Shown piece after piece: positions 23,480 to 34,447 of a DNA stretch of 64,000 nt. The notes beneath the pieces were generated by a model, which made no database searches, was not told the DNA's origin, and saw only the letters and a program-made list of their open reading frames with translations. Each line of letters opens with the position of its first letter. The first letter of the stretch is position 1. The DNA is from Pleurodeles waltl (taxonomy: Eukaryota > Chordata > Amphibia > Caudata > Salamandridae). The DNA is taken from positions 219,491,442-219,555,441 of the forward strand of contig NC_090450.1 of assembly GCF_031143425.1 (NCBI RefSeq), written 5' to 3'. Both the position numbers and the translations under genes were made by a program.

Positions 23480-25340
23480 ACCATAAATCTTTGGGTAACC
23501 TCCACTGGGGACTAGAAGAGGAAGCCAACACTATCAATGTATTGTGGATAGTCCAGTGCTAGACTGAAAGAAATGTCCCCATAAATTGTCAAAGAAGGCC
23601 CAATTGTTTATGGAGTTTGTATACTATTTGCTCACAGACTTCCATTTGTGTCAGTTCTGTTTGCCATTTGGCGATACCGGATACTGATTGCCACTTCCAG
23701 AGATGCGGAATACAGGCTTTGGCTGCAGCCAAGGAAATCGTAATCTGACTCTGCCTATGATTTGTAATGCCTACCCAGTCACTTGTGTCATTTAAAAGTC
23801 CCAGATGCACTGACATGGATGTATGGGAACCAACGGCATTAAGCACGCCCAGGCCAGTACCCACTCAGGTGAGAACAATGCCACAGAATGTGAAGCAACT
23901 CGCAGTCAGGTACTACATCGTCAACAGCCACAATTAGGCAGCAGTCTCACCTTTTACATTTTGGTGAGGGGGATATTGCCATTGTGAAGCACTTTGAAAT
24001 CCAGGAAATTCAGGCTGGCCTCTCTAAGGTATCTGTCATGAACGTCATGCAAAAAAAGCCCAATATTCCTCAGAGTAGTTCCTAGTCAGTGCTCCTTGTC
24101 AGAAACCTCTAAAGTTGGTTATGGTCTGTTTTGAATAAAACTGGTCACTGAGCACTCCGTATAAGCACAGCACCACTGGCCACAATGTAATGCAGGTTTG
24201 AATATATTGCAAACTAGGGAACTATGTTAGTGTTATGGTTCAACCCCCAACCCCACTTTCTAAGCAATGCATCAGCTGATGACATTGCCCAAGACTCGAA
24301 TCAGAAAAAGCAAATTCTGGGCACAGAGAAGGAAATGGTTTGACCACATTTTTGGCAATGCAGTGGCTTAGACGGGCGCTCCTTTTCTATTCCTAGCATC
24401 AGGGAACACCAATGGCGCCGATACTAACGCCTGTTTTATACCAGACAGCCTCTGAGACATTCTCAAGAAGGTCTATCCAAGTGTCCTTTTGGATTACAAA
24501 GTTTCAGAGGAACCATTTTAAGTCAAATAGATTCGATAGACACTGTGCACTTCAATTGGCTGTGTTCAAGGAGAACCAAAAAGGTGATGCGTTCTTGCAA
24601 GATATAAAATACAATAACTATGAAAGTGGATATGCTAAGTTGTAAGTGTGCATTTGTGACACCCGTAAACCACTAGATGTAGTTCGGGTGTGTAGCTGCT
24701 ATGGTTTTAGTCTCTGCTGCGCACCATTTCACATTACATATTTGATGTCAATTTCAATTTACAGGGCAGCAACGGTAGGTCAAGCATGCAAACGATATTA
24801 TTAAAATGCAGCTACAGCATCACCTTAGCTCCCTAGGCCCTGTCCCACACTGAAAAGTTGGGCTAAATCAAAAGTGACATATTATTCTGAGTCTTAAAGA
24901 TTAAGGGGCTTAGTTGTCCTGAACAATCCCTTTTATCACGCTGTTGATTTTTGACGTGGTATTTAAGAAACTTAAGCATCCAACATATATATGCCATGTG
25001 AGCCAAGGCTATTTTGGGTATCTCGATATTAGAAGCAACTTACATTTATCCCAATCAATTGTATGCCCAGATAGAATAGAGAAGGATTCAGTTATCAATA
25101 TCAGCACCCATAGCCAGGACTCTGGGTCAGTGACCGTCACTAGAATGTCATCAGCAAAGAGAAATTACTTCAAGTACCTTCTGTCATATCAATGCTTTTG
25201 ATCACCTTAGACATTCGTATCATAGCCAACAAGTGTCCAAGGGTCAAGGTAATCAAAAGCAGTGAAAAGGATCCTCCTTGTCTCATCTGTCACTTTAAAG
25301 GCAAACACTCTGTGAGAAAATCACCACATTTGACCTGCAG
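23480..25340 (-). pseudogene. L1-like LINE ORF2 fragment (RT to C-terminus)
   Basis: Minus-strand translation near 25290 gives a degraded RT block (MRQGGSFSLLLITLTLGHLL), then FADDILVTVTDPESWLWVL near 25165, the catalytic FADD typical of L1-type enzymes. Near the other end, 23864-23589 reads HLGLLNDTSDWVGITNHRQS and ITISLAAAKACIPHLWK, which matches the style of the L1 ORF2 C-terminus. Stops and frameshifts occur throughout. The 5' part appears cut by the MITE at 25375 and the Harbinger nest beyond. Confidence 0.75.
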
Positions 25341-25374
25341 TATTTGTATACAAACGTTTAACTTTGGACACAAA

Positions 25375-25811
25375 GGGCCTCATTACGAGTTCAGCGGTTG
25401 AACCGCCTGAACTCCAATTCGGCAGTGGGGAGGCGGCCATGAATCTGGTGGCCTCCCTACCATCATATTATGATGTTTCTACCGGGTTGACTAGCAGAAA
25501 CAGTACAGCGGCATTGGCCTTGACTCCTTCAAGGGAGCTGAGATCAATGCCGTCACACACAGCACAGTTGGATAGCGCATTGTCTGCAATAGTACACAGT
25601 GCACATTCCAAGGGTGCTGACAGGGAGGCCCCTGAACTGCCCATGAAAAGGCTGGCAGAAAGGAAAGTCGTTATCAGCACGATGACCATGACTTTCTCTG
25701 CCGCCAACCCATCTCTGATCGTAATCTGGCGGTCGGACCACTAGGATTGCAGTGGTCAACCACCACCGCAAGCTTTGAGGTCCTACGACTGCCGTACTCA
25801 TAATTAGTCCC
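25375..25811. mobile_element. non-autonomous Harbinger-type MITE
   Basis: The left end GGGCCTCATTACGAG and the reverse complement of the right end, GGGACTAATTATGAG, form imperfect TIRs. AAA flanks both sides (25372-25374 and 25812-25814). The interior is non-coding and rich in CGG/CCG-type motifs. The termini resemble the right end of Harbinger A. Confidence 0.75.
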
Positions 25812-26340
25812 AAAGTCTCCTCCCAAACTCTCTAGGGTCTGGAAGAGTTAGTCTAACTTAATACAACTGAGGGACATATTTGTACTCCGTTTGCGCCCAA
25901 TTTGCGTCATTTGTTTATTGCAAGTCTGGCGCAAACTTAACTCCATATTTATAATTTGGGGCCAGATGTATGAAATATTTTTGCACTCGCAAACGGTGCG
26001 AATCGGTAAATTCGGCCCTTTGTGAGTGCAAAAACGTGGTCTGCGATGCATGAAAGGCAATCGCAGACCAAAAATAAGAAATCGCAAATTTTGCGAATTT
26101 TTGCGTTGCGACCTTGTTTTGCGAGTCGCATTTTGCGATTCAGTATTTCCGTAGGAAATTGCGAGGTGCAAAATGCGAATCGCAAAATCCCAATCGCAAA
26201 TAGATGCATCAAAAAATCGCAATTAGCGATTATTCGCAGAATGGCATTTTGCACATGCAAACTACCACTAAGTGAAAGCAGGTGGTAACCAGGTGCAACC
26301 TATATAAAGAGGCCCAGAATGCCTCACACTCTGTTCCACA

Positions 26341-27677
26341 ATGGCTGCACTCTATGTCATGGCGAGGAGGATGAGGATCCTGGCAAGTTTGAGGAGAGGG
26401 AGGAGGAGACAGGAGCGCATTTTCAGAGTGCGGATTACACTTTTTGACCTGACAGAGGAGGAAATATATGAGAGGTATATGTTGAACTCAGCCATGATTC
26501 TTGATCTGATAGCTGAGCTACAACCCATACTGCAGCGCAGAACACTAAGGACACATAGGGGGTTATTCCAACTTTGGAGGAGGTGTTAATCCGTCCCAAA
26601 AGTGACGGAAAAGTGACGGATTTACCACCAGCCGTATTACGAGTCCATTATATCCTATGGAACTCGTAATACAGCTGGTGGTATATCCGTCACTGTACCG
26701 TCACTTTTGGGACGGATTAACACTCCTCCAAAGTTGGAATAACCCCCATAGTATCCCCACTCATGTGCAGGTATTATGCTCCCTACACCTACTCGCCTCA
26801 GGGAGCTATCAAGGGGTCATAGCAGCGGCTGGGGGGGTGTCACAGAGCACCCTCTCCAGATTTTTCAATGCAATTATCAACGCCATGCTAAGCAAACTCC
26901 AACAGTACATCCGATTCCCCCACACCCCACAGGAAATACAGCAGACAAAAATTGAGTTTTATCACATAGCACAGTTCACCCATGTCCTAGGTGCCATAGA
27001 TGGCACACATGTGGCAATATGTCGCAACCGTAAACACCAACATTCCATGAATATACAGGTGCTATGCAATGCCTCCTATATCATAACTGATCTCGTGGCC
27101 AGGTACCCAGAGAGCACACATGATTCATACATCTTTTGTCACAGTGGGATTCACACAAGACTGCTAGCTGTGGAGTTTGGTGAAGGATATCTACTAGGTA
27201 ATGTCATTCTTTACACTGGCGCATAGATAACAAACCCATGTCTGATGGCTGAGGTATTTATCACACCTTCTGTCCCTTCCAGGAGACAGTGCCCACGCAG
27301 TACGCACCTACATGATGACGCCCTACCTCAATCCCACAACACCAGCAGAACGGAGATACAATGCAGCACACAGGGCAACCCGCAACGTGATGGAGCGCAC
27401 ATTTGGCCTCCTGAAGAGTCGCTTCCGTTGCCTCCACAAGAGTGGTGGGGCACTACAGTACAGTCCAGAAACCACATGTAGAATAGTGACTACTTGTGCA
27501 ATCTTGCACAATATAGCTACAACCAGGGGCATACCTATAGAAATCAGTGACACTGAATCAGATGAGGATGACGATCCCATACCACCTCTACAGCCAGCAG
27601 ACAGGACCAGTGCAGCAGAGGGAAGGCAAGTGCGTGCTGACATCACACACAACCATTTCAGACGTGAGTATGAATGA
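26341..27677 (+). pseudogene. HARBI1-like transposase interrupted by a MITE (element C)
   Basis: Starts at ATG 26341 with an Arg-rich N-terminus (RRGRRRQERIFRVR). The frame is broken at 26557 by a 190-bp insertion and resumes at 26751 one register off, exactly as expected if the insertion and its 3-bp duplication were absent. Catalytic motifs follow: GAIDGTHVAI (first Asp), YPESTHDSYI (second), and in exon 2 VMERTFGLLKSRFRCLHK (third). The intron 27198-27282 has GT-AG ends and splits the LLG/DSA junction. A few residues seem lost before RNRKHQHSMNIQ. Exon 2 ends in an acidic tail with the stop at 27675-27677. Apart from the insertion the copy looks nearly complete. Confidence 0.9.
26558..26747. 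mobile_element. 190-bp near-palindromic MITE inside the transposase
   Basis: The two halves are reverse complements almost end to end, starting GGGGGTTATTCCAACTTTGG on each strand. Only a short asymmetric patch lies at the centre. ATA flanks both sides (26555-26557 and 26748-26750). It has no coding capacity, and it introduces an early stop into the host transposase. Confidence 0.92.
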
Positions 27678-27849
27678 CAAAACTCCACTGACAACTGTAC
27701 CTGTAGTGATAGAAATTTATTACCTTACGTCAGGTAATGAATGGTGAAAATTGAAGTAAACAGGTGAATTCAAATACTAAAAATAACAAAAGTACTGAGT
27801 CCCACACTATTACATCATAGTGGGAACACCAGTGTCACTGCGGCAAAAG

Positions 27850-29270
27850 TCACTTCCTCCTCCCACGCACACCACTGGGGTGCCCAGTTGACTCACTGGC
27901 CCCCTGAATGTCACCCTCAGTGGCAGTGCTGCGCCTGACACTGCGCCGTCTGGTGTCTGATGCAGGTACTGCCACACTACTAAGGCTCAAACTGTCCTCA
28001 GTGTCCCCCAAGGCTACCTCACTGGGAGTGGCAGATCTCTGTCCCATGACTAGTTCAATCACATTAGTGATTTGTACAAGGCCCTGGACCACATCCCTGC
28101 TGGTGAGTGCAGCCTCCACTTGGGCCGCCACAGCGCGACGGGCGATGAGTGCTGTGGAATTTGCCATCCTGTTTGAGGACCTGCAGTAGTTTGCAAACAT
28201 TGTCCTGAAGTGTTGCTCATGTCTGCGTCAGCTCACCCTTTCGTGGCGCAGCTCCTCACACAGGTCACGCACTGCACTGGTAAGCTCCCTAGTGTCCTGA
28301 GAGGCCTGCACCTGTCCCTCACGCAGCTGGGTGATGTTGCTGTTCAGGGTGTCAAGTCGCCGATGCAGGTCCATCATATGTCTGTTGTGGACTCTCAGGT
28401 TCCGGTCCAAACTCAATATTCTCCTGTTTTGCAGGCGCTGTTGCTGCAACATAGCAGCCTCAAGTCCCCTGAACAAGGATGGACCCTCACTTGCCTCATG
28501 CGGTTGCTGCTGGGACACTGTGGCACTTCTGCATTGTGCTGCATGACCCCTGTCCTCCGGTATCTGGCTGCGCCTATCTGGTGCAGATGGTGTGCTTGGC
28601 CCCTCCTGCTGCACATCCGAGTCGCCACTGAGGTCTGGCAGTGGCCTGGGCCTGCGGCAGACAGTGGAGATGTTGAGGGACCCACTGGTGTTGGTGTCAG
28701 AGGGCTGCTGGGTGTCCGTCTCCCCTACACAAGGAATTTGAGTGGCTGCTGGACCAGGCCCACCTGCAACAACAATATGCAGTATGTCAGTTCTGTATGT
28801 TACATTCTCTGTCCAAAAATGGCAATAAAGGTGCAGGTACTGTTCTACATGGTGTAGTGTGTGTTGTGTTACCTTGGGCGTCACTATGCTTCCTTACATT
28901 GTCATGCTACTGTCTGTACTAGTTTGTGGACCACAACTCCCATAATGCATTGTTGTGCTGCTTCTAAGATGTGGAATGGATTACTTCACACACTACTTCA
29001 CATTACATGCTAAATCTTAAGGGGCTTTTATGCATGCACATATTGGGTTCACACAACAACATTGCACTTACCTTGGCTGGTACTCGGTTGAGCGGAGGTG
29101 TCGATATCTGTGACCCCTGTCACTGCTTCCGGGAGGAGTGTCGATTCCACCAGGTACTCCAGTAGTGTGGCAGGTGGTTTGGTAGGTGGTCCGCCACCTG
29201 TGCCCTTGGCCTCTGCAAGTCCCCTTGCCACCCTCTCCTGCTTCTCCTGTGATGTACCTTGTGGCTCCAT
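27850..29270 (-). pseudogene. second (Myb-associated) gene of Harbinger C, partial
   Basis: Minus-strand frames at 29270-29049, 28884-28228 and 28200-27850 have the low-complexity linker and helical C-terminus expected for the Harbinger partner protein: for example RLDTLNSNITQLREGQVQAS, followed by Arg-rich and Ser-rich tails. A clear Myb/SANT domain is not visible, so the N-terminal part is missing, in an unrecognised exon, or decayed. The gene converges on the transposase. Function is inferred from position. Confidence 0.5.
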
Positions 29271-30589
29271 TCTGGCTCAGGTGATGCTGCTCCTTCACAG
29301 TGCTGCTCTATGTGGCTGGGCTGCTCTCACTCAGGATGCTGGTTTGGGTGTGGCACCTGAAACAGCCTGGGATGACTCATTTCCTGCTGGTGAGTCATCA
29401 AGCTCCTCCAGGTGTGCATTCTCGAACTTTCTCGCATTTTTCGATTTTTTACCGAATCGCAAAAAAATCACAAATTGTGAGAATGCAAATTGCGATTCGG
29501 TATATGGGCCTCACAAACCACAAATAGCGATTTTTAAGAAATCGGTAATTCCGAATCACAATTTTGTTACATGGCCAATTGCGACTCGGAAATAGCGATT
29601 TCTTAATAATCGCATTTTGCGATTCGCAGACCCCAGTTTTCATATATCTGGCCCTTGGTGCTAGACATGTCTAGTGCCAAATTATTGGAGTTAAAGTCAT
29701 TTTTTGCCTGCGGAAACTACCTTGCGTCAATGAGATGCAAGGTAGGCGTTCCCAGGCAAAAAATGACTCAAAAGCTCTAGCGCTTTATTTATCCTTGCGT
29801 GCCAAAATCACACACAGGAGGAGGAGGGCCTAAAATAATGGTGTTAAGCCTTCTTATCACCAATATGTAATGCCTGGGTCAGGGCAGGCCTTAGGGGACC
29901 TGTGGGCCTTTTTCCATGGTCAGAGACCATGGAAACAGCCCACAGGTGCCCTTCCCTGCCCACAGGGACACCCCCACCCACCCGCACACACACCTGGAGG
30001 ACACCTAAGGAAGGGGGGACCCATCACAGGTAAGTCCAGGTAGCTTTTTTTTTTTTTTTTAAGGGCCATAGGGGGCCTAACTTGGGCCCCCCTACATGGC
30101 CATTGGGCTGGGGGGCATGACTGCTGTCTTTACTAAGACAGGAGTCATGTTCATGGGGGTTGTGCATCAAAACAATGATGCTAGTCAGGTTAGAGTCGTT
30201 TTTTTAACTCTAACCTGACTAGCGCCATTCTTTCCCGCACAACCTCCAGTTTTCCCTATGCCTCCACTACCCGGTTACCGGCATGTTTTTTGACGCTAAC
30301 TAGGCCTTAGCGTCGGCTTGCGCCATTCCTTAAATAGGGTGCCTAGCTGGAGTCCTGGAATGGCGCTAGCCAGTGTTCTACTTTTTGACGCAAACCTGCG
30401 ATAACGGATGTTTGCGTCAAAAAATAAAAATATGGGCCTAAATGCTTACACACAGTCAATCAGTGTCTTCAGCAGACTGTCTCAAGCCTCCCATGACAGA
30501 TGGATTAAGAGTCTCACATGATTCCTAGATCATCCTGGAACAAATCTGACCTGTGATTCATGTACAAGTAAAGGAATACCCTTATGGAG

Positions 30590-30860
30590 TTTTGAGGCAC
30601 ATTACTATTGGGCCAAAAGAAGAGAGCTCTGTTCACCAGTTTTAGTTATTTCAAGCAACTATAACTCATGACCTCATCATGCAATGCATAGGATCTCACA
30701 TATTACATCACTCATGACATATTCTATCACATTTTTCATAACGTATTTATGACATCTGAAATTACATAATTAATGACAACATTGTGTATGAAGAGGGTGC
30801 AAGTTATGGTTACTGGAAATAACTATAACTGGTGAATATCAGTGTTTTTTAATTTAAAAT
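30590..30860. repeat. dispersed repeat, second copy
   Basis: TTATTTCAAGCAACTATAAC...CTCATCATGCAATGCAT and the following ATTACATCACT/CATAACGT run parallel the sequence at 12285-12430. This stretch also ends with an AACTATAACTGG echo of its start, suggesting inverted or direct terminal similarity. Confidence 0.45.
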
Positions 30861-30992
30861 GTTACATTTAAACTGACTCTAACAACACTTTATCCCATGT
30901 ATTTAAAAAACATAATCACAATATTGTAACCATTTGCCTTTTGAAACAAGTTATAAAAATAATACTGACAGAAAAAAATACATTAAAAAGTG

Positions 30993-30995
<3 letters not shown>

Positions 30996-31039
<44 letters not shown>
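30996..31039 (+). repeat. (TA)n microsatellite
   Basis: About 22 uninterrupted TA units, directly left of the Penelope-like element. Confidence 0.95.
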
Positions 31040-31041
<2 letters not shown>

Positions 31042-31210
31042 TTAAAGAGCACTCCTGTGTTCCAACCAGCGCTCGCCTGTCGAGGTTGGTGCTCAGTAAA
31101 TGGGCACAGGACCCATTTTAAATCCACTCCAAAAACAATTCAAAGTCTGGCACTCCTTGCAAATCACTGGCCTTCGTTTATTTCAAAAATTCCATTAGAC
31201 AAAACATAGG

Positions 31211-31248
31211 GCAACGCGTTTCAACCATCACGGTCTTCTTCCTTGGGC
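31211..31248 (-). ncRNA. degenerate hammerhead-ribozyme-like motif
   Basis: On the minus strand the sequence reads AAGGAAGAAG, a stem ACC/GGT closing a GTGAT loop, then TGAAACGCGTTG. A hammerhead core is CUGAUGA, stem II, GAAA; the GAAA and stem II are present while the CUGAUGA box is changed. Hammerhead motifs are known from Penelope-like terminal repeats. Self-cleavage is unlikely in this copy. Confidence 0.55.
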
Positions 31249-31619
31249 CTTCTTACAAAAAATACAACAGAGAAGATGTGGCCCCTCCCACTTGCTATAT
31301 ATATTGATCTGTGCGATTAAGGGTTCCCCGGGGAGCACATTAAAATCAAAGTCAGTATATTGTACACTCATGTGATCGTAAGCAGCCAGAAGAAGGCATT
31401 TAATTTATGGGAAAGACGAGATGACTATTTATAGAGTGTAGAGACTGAGAAGTAAGAAGAAATGTCAGACATAAAGGAGACTAGGGAAACAGCTCCTTGT
31501 GTTTATTTATTAATTTACAATTGGAGACAGAATTATTTGTCATAGCAACTTACGGTTCCTCTCACACAACATTGCAATATTGGCTGAATTATTAATTAGT
31601 TTCACCTGTTTTTGAAAAA

Positions 31620-34330
31620 ATGAGTGAAGTACTACGCCAGAGAATAGATGAGGCACGCAAAATGTTTGATGAAACAGCGACGAACACGGGATTTGACATG
31701 CATAAGGGCAAAGATGGAAGAGTACAAGGGGCGGTGCCCCTCAAGCAACAATTATGGCGATTGGAGAAATTAAGGAGGAAGGAGATCAATAGAGCTTGGG
31801 AAGTGATTTAGTTAAATAACTATATTGAGGTTGGTTGGGTCCCACGGGGCCTACAAATTTTAATCACTCCAACACATTTTAATCCGCATCCCAAGTTATT
31901 GGAAGAATGATCGCATCTAATGGCAGCAACTTGTAAGAGTATGTTAGAACTCTTATCTAAATATGCGGAGATGGAACTTACGCAAACTAGTGAGGAAATT
32001 GAGAAATTAAAGACAAATCTTGAACAACATGAGACAGAAGATGAGATCAAGAAATTCTGTGAAGATATGGAGGTACGACTTAAGAAATATGAAGATGAAA
32101 TAAAATTGAAAAAGAGGAGAAAATTTTTGCGGGCAAAATTGACTATGCAACAGGACGTGTCTTAACATTCAGTAGATGATATGACCAAGCCAGGAAGGAT
32201 TATAGACAAGGTGAAGCCCTACGACGACAGGAGATGGCCTCATCGGAATCGAGTGTGGAGAATATATCAGACCTGGAAGAGACCCCGGGCCCAAGTACAT
32301 CGGTGGGTCAACCATTCACTACGTTGGAGGAATATCAGTTTTTACAGATGAGCTCAAGACCGCAGAGGAAACCTCCGAGAGACAAAGGCGAAGGTGCAGA
32401 AACAAAAAGATCAGGAGAGGGGGCAGGTCAACAAGAAAACGAGAAATTGGCTGGCAGGAATGCACGACAGACCAGGAGAAAGAAATAATGAAGGATACAA
32501 ATTTTTCTAGCTAATGCGTCAAGAATTTTCAATTCTATTAAGGACACGGAGGCGAGGATTATGCTTTCTCTTTCTTTACTGAACAAAACAGCAGCCAATG
32601 AAATACAAGTAACAGAAAAAACTACACATCCCTACATAAAGCCAGCGGATAAGGGCGGCAATGTAGTGTTATGGGATGCTACTAAGTATCAACAGGAAGT
32701 TAAGAGGCAACTGCTTAATCCAGCCTGTTATGAGATATCTACAATGTCAGCTTACCGGCATTCTATAAGCAGGTTCCATGATTTGCTCTTTGAAGGCGTC
32801 AGTAGAGGTTTACTTTCAGATGACGAGTACAAGTTTTTACTGGTACGGAAACCAGTGGCACCTTGCTTTTCTTTGCTACCCAAGATTCACAAGGATATTG
32901 AAAACCCTCCGGGTCATCCCATAGTGTCGGCAAGAGGCAGTTTATTGGAGAATGCTTCCATTTATTTAGACTAATTTTTTAGTCCTTATGTATTCAATTT
33001 AAACTCATATTGCAGAGATACTACAGATTTTTTAACAAAAATACAGGATATCCAAACTAACTATATCATGGTAACTATAGATGTAGTATCGCTATACACC
33101 TGTATCCCACATGAGAAGGGAATTCAGGCTTGTCGACACTTCTTTAGGGATAAACCAATTAGACTCTTGAACATGTTAAAATTTTGTTTGGAAAACAATT
33201 TTTTCATGTATGAAGATCAATGGTATAGACAAACAACTGGGACTGCAATGGGAAGTTGCTTTGCTCCCAGTTATGCCTGTTTATTTATGGGATGGTGGGA
33301 AACACAATTGGTGATGTCAGATGAAAATATGGAATGGTTCCAACATATTATATTTTGGACACGATATATCGATGATATATTTATGATATGGGAAGGTCCA
33401 GAATCAATGTTATATGATTTCTTGAATTCGTTACCAAACATGGATCTGAATTTACATTTTTCATATAAAATACACAAACAGGTGATGGAATTTTTTGATA
33501 TAGAGGTCAGTGTAGAAGAAGGTACGTTTCATACAAAATTGTTCAGAAAAAGCACATCTAGGAACAGCATTCTACACGCCAAGAGTCACCACCCACCGAA
33601 TGTAAAATGGAGTATACCCTATGGGGAATTATTAAGAGCTAAGAGAAATTGTAGTACCTCACAAAGCTTTGAGAGAGAACGATTAACAATGACACAGAGA
33701 TTTAGATCTAGGGGGTATCCACATAGAATAGTGAAGAAGGCATGCCGAAAGACAGAAGAAGTTCAAAGGGCGGAATTATTGATTCTCAAAAAGAGAGGGA
33801 AAGGTATCAATACCCCAAGATTTGTGACAGTTTTTAATGCATATTCTTCAGAAGTCAAAAAGATCCTCATGAAATATTGGCATCTTATTAAGGCTGACAG
33901 AATAATTGGGCAGCTAGTAAGCCGTACTCCTATGATAACCTATAAAAGAAGCAGTTCTCTAAGGGCCATTTTGTACATAGTTACACAAGGAAGAAAAAAG
34001 AAACTTTTCTAGATAAACATCAAGGTTTCTACAAATGTGCCAAGTGTAAAGCATGTAGATATAGTACAAATCGGAAGCAATATGAGTTACCCACGGGTAG
34101 GCGAGCGAACATTAAGAAATATATTAATTGCAAATCAGATTTCACTATCTATGTAATAGAATGCCCATGTGGGTTGCAATATGTCGGCAGCACATTTTTT
34201 CCTCTGAAAAAATGCATTCTTGAGCACTGGAGAGAAATATTGAATAAGGATGCTGCTTACCCAGTAGCGTGACATTGCAATCTTAAACATGGGGGGAAAG
34301 TTGAGAAGATTACATTTTTTGGCATTGACA
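31620..34330 (+). pseudogene. Penelope-like polyprotein remains (coiled coil, RT, GIY-YIG)
   Basis: Pieces in order: 31620-32165, a helical ORF with VPRGLQILITPTHFNPHPK and long Glu/Lys heptads, broken by a TAG at 31809-31811, a TGA near 31907 and a one-base shift near 32132; 32234-32488, a low-complexity linker; 32561-34012, the RT, with KPADKGGNVVLWD, LPKIHKD, a TAA at 32972-32974, TTGTAMGSCFAPSYACLFM and the catalytic RYIDDIFMIW near 33362-33390; then, after a frameshift near 34000, a cysteine-containing linker (CAKCKAC) and the GIY-YIG core (DFTIYVIECPCGLQYVGST) near 34138-34195. PLE RTs are related to telomerase; the endonuclease nicks the target. The set of lesions rules out activity. 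Confidence 0.88.
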
Positions 34331-34377
34331 CTCCACTCCACTGTATGCACTGTATGCACTCCACTCCACTGTATGCA
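34329..34377 (+). repeat. short tandem repeat at the PLE 3' end
   Basis: CTCCACTCCACTGTATGCA recurs, with an extra CTGTATGCA between copies. Confidence 0.8.
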
Positions 34378-34447
34378 ACAGTAGGGAAAATGTTGAAGTT
34401 CATAAGAATTACATATGCCATTTGAATTAATTAATATTTTATAGAAG

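Larger units (their letters stand above)
25959..29654 (+). mobile_element. PIF/Harbinger DNA transposon C (about 3.7 kb)
   Basis: The TIRs begin GGGCCAGATGTATGAAA (left) and GGGCCAGATATATGAAAA (right, reverse complement), and both arms continue into TCGCAAA/TTTGCGA-rich sequence. TTG flanks both ends (25956-25958 and 29655-29657). Inside are a plus-strand transposase and a convergent minus-strand partner gene. It is the best-preserved Harbinger element in the window. Confidence 0.88.
25871..30438. mobile_element. non-autonomous TIR element hosting Harbinger C
   Basis: The left end GGGACATATTTGTACTCCGT and the reverse complement of the right end, GGCCCATATTTTTATTTTTT, are similar, and both lead into GCG(C/T)-rich sequence with TTTGCGTC-like motifs, as in element B. 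Flanking triplets are TGA and TAA, one mismatch from a duplication. Harbinger C (25959-29654) splits it into an 88-bp left and a 780-bp right part. The right part has a T-run at 30042-30060 and no gene. Confidence 0.55.
31040..34447 (+). mobile_element. Penelope-like element (PLE), 3' end lost
   Basis: The unit holds an upstream coiled-coil ORF, a Penelope-type reverse transcriptase and a GIY-YIG endonuclease segment in that order on the plus strand, preceded by a leader with a hammerhead-like motif on the minus strand. The right side stops at the LTR-like repeat beginning at 34448, so the 3' terminal repeat is absent. The (TA)n run may mark the left insertion site. Confidence 0.85.

Noticed and set aside
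31211..31248. Active hammerhead ribozyme
   Set aside because: The CUGAUGA box is mutated in both hammerhead-like sites, so catalysis is not expected.
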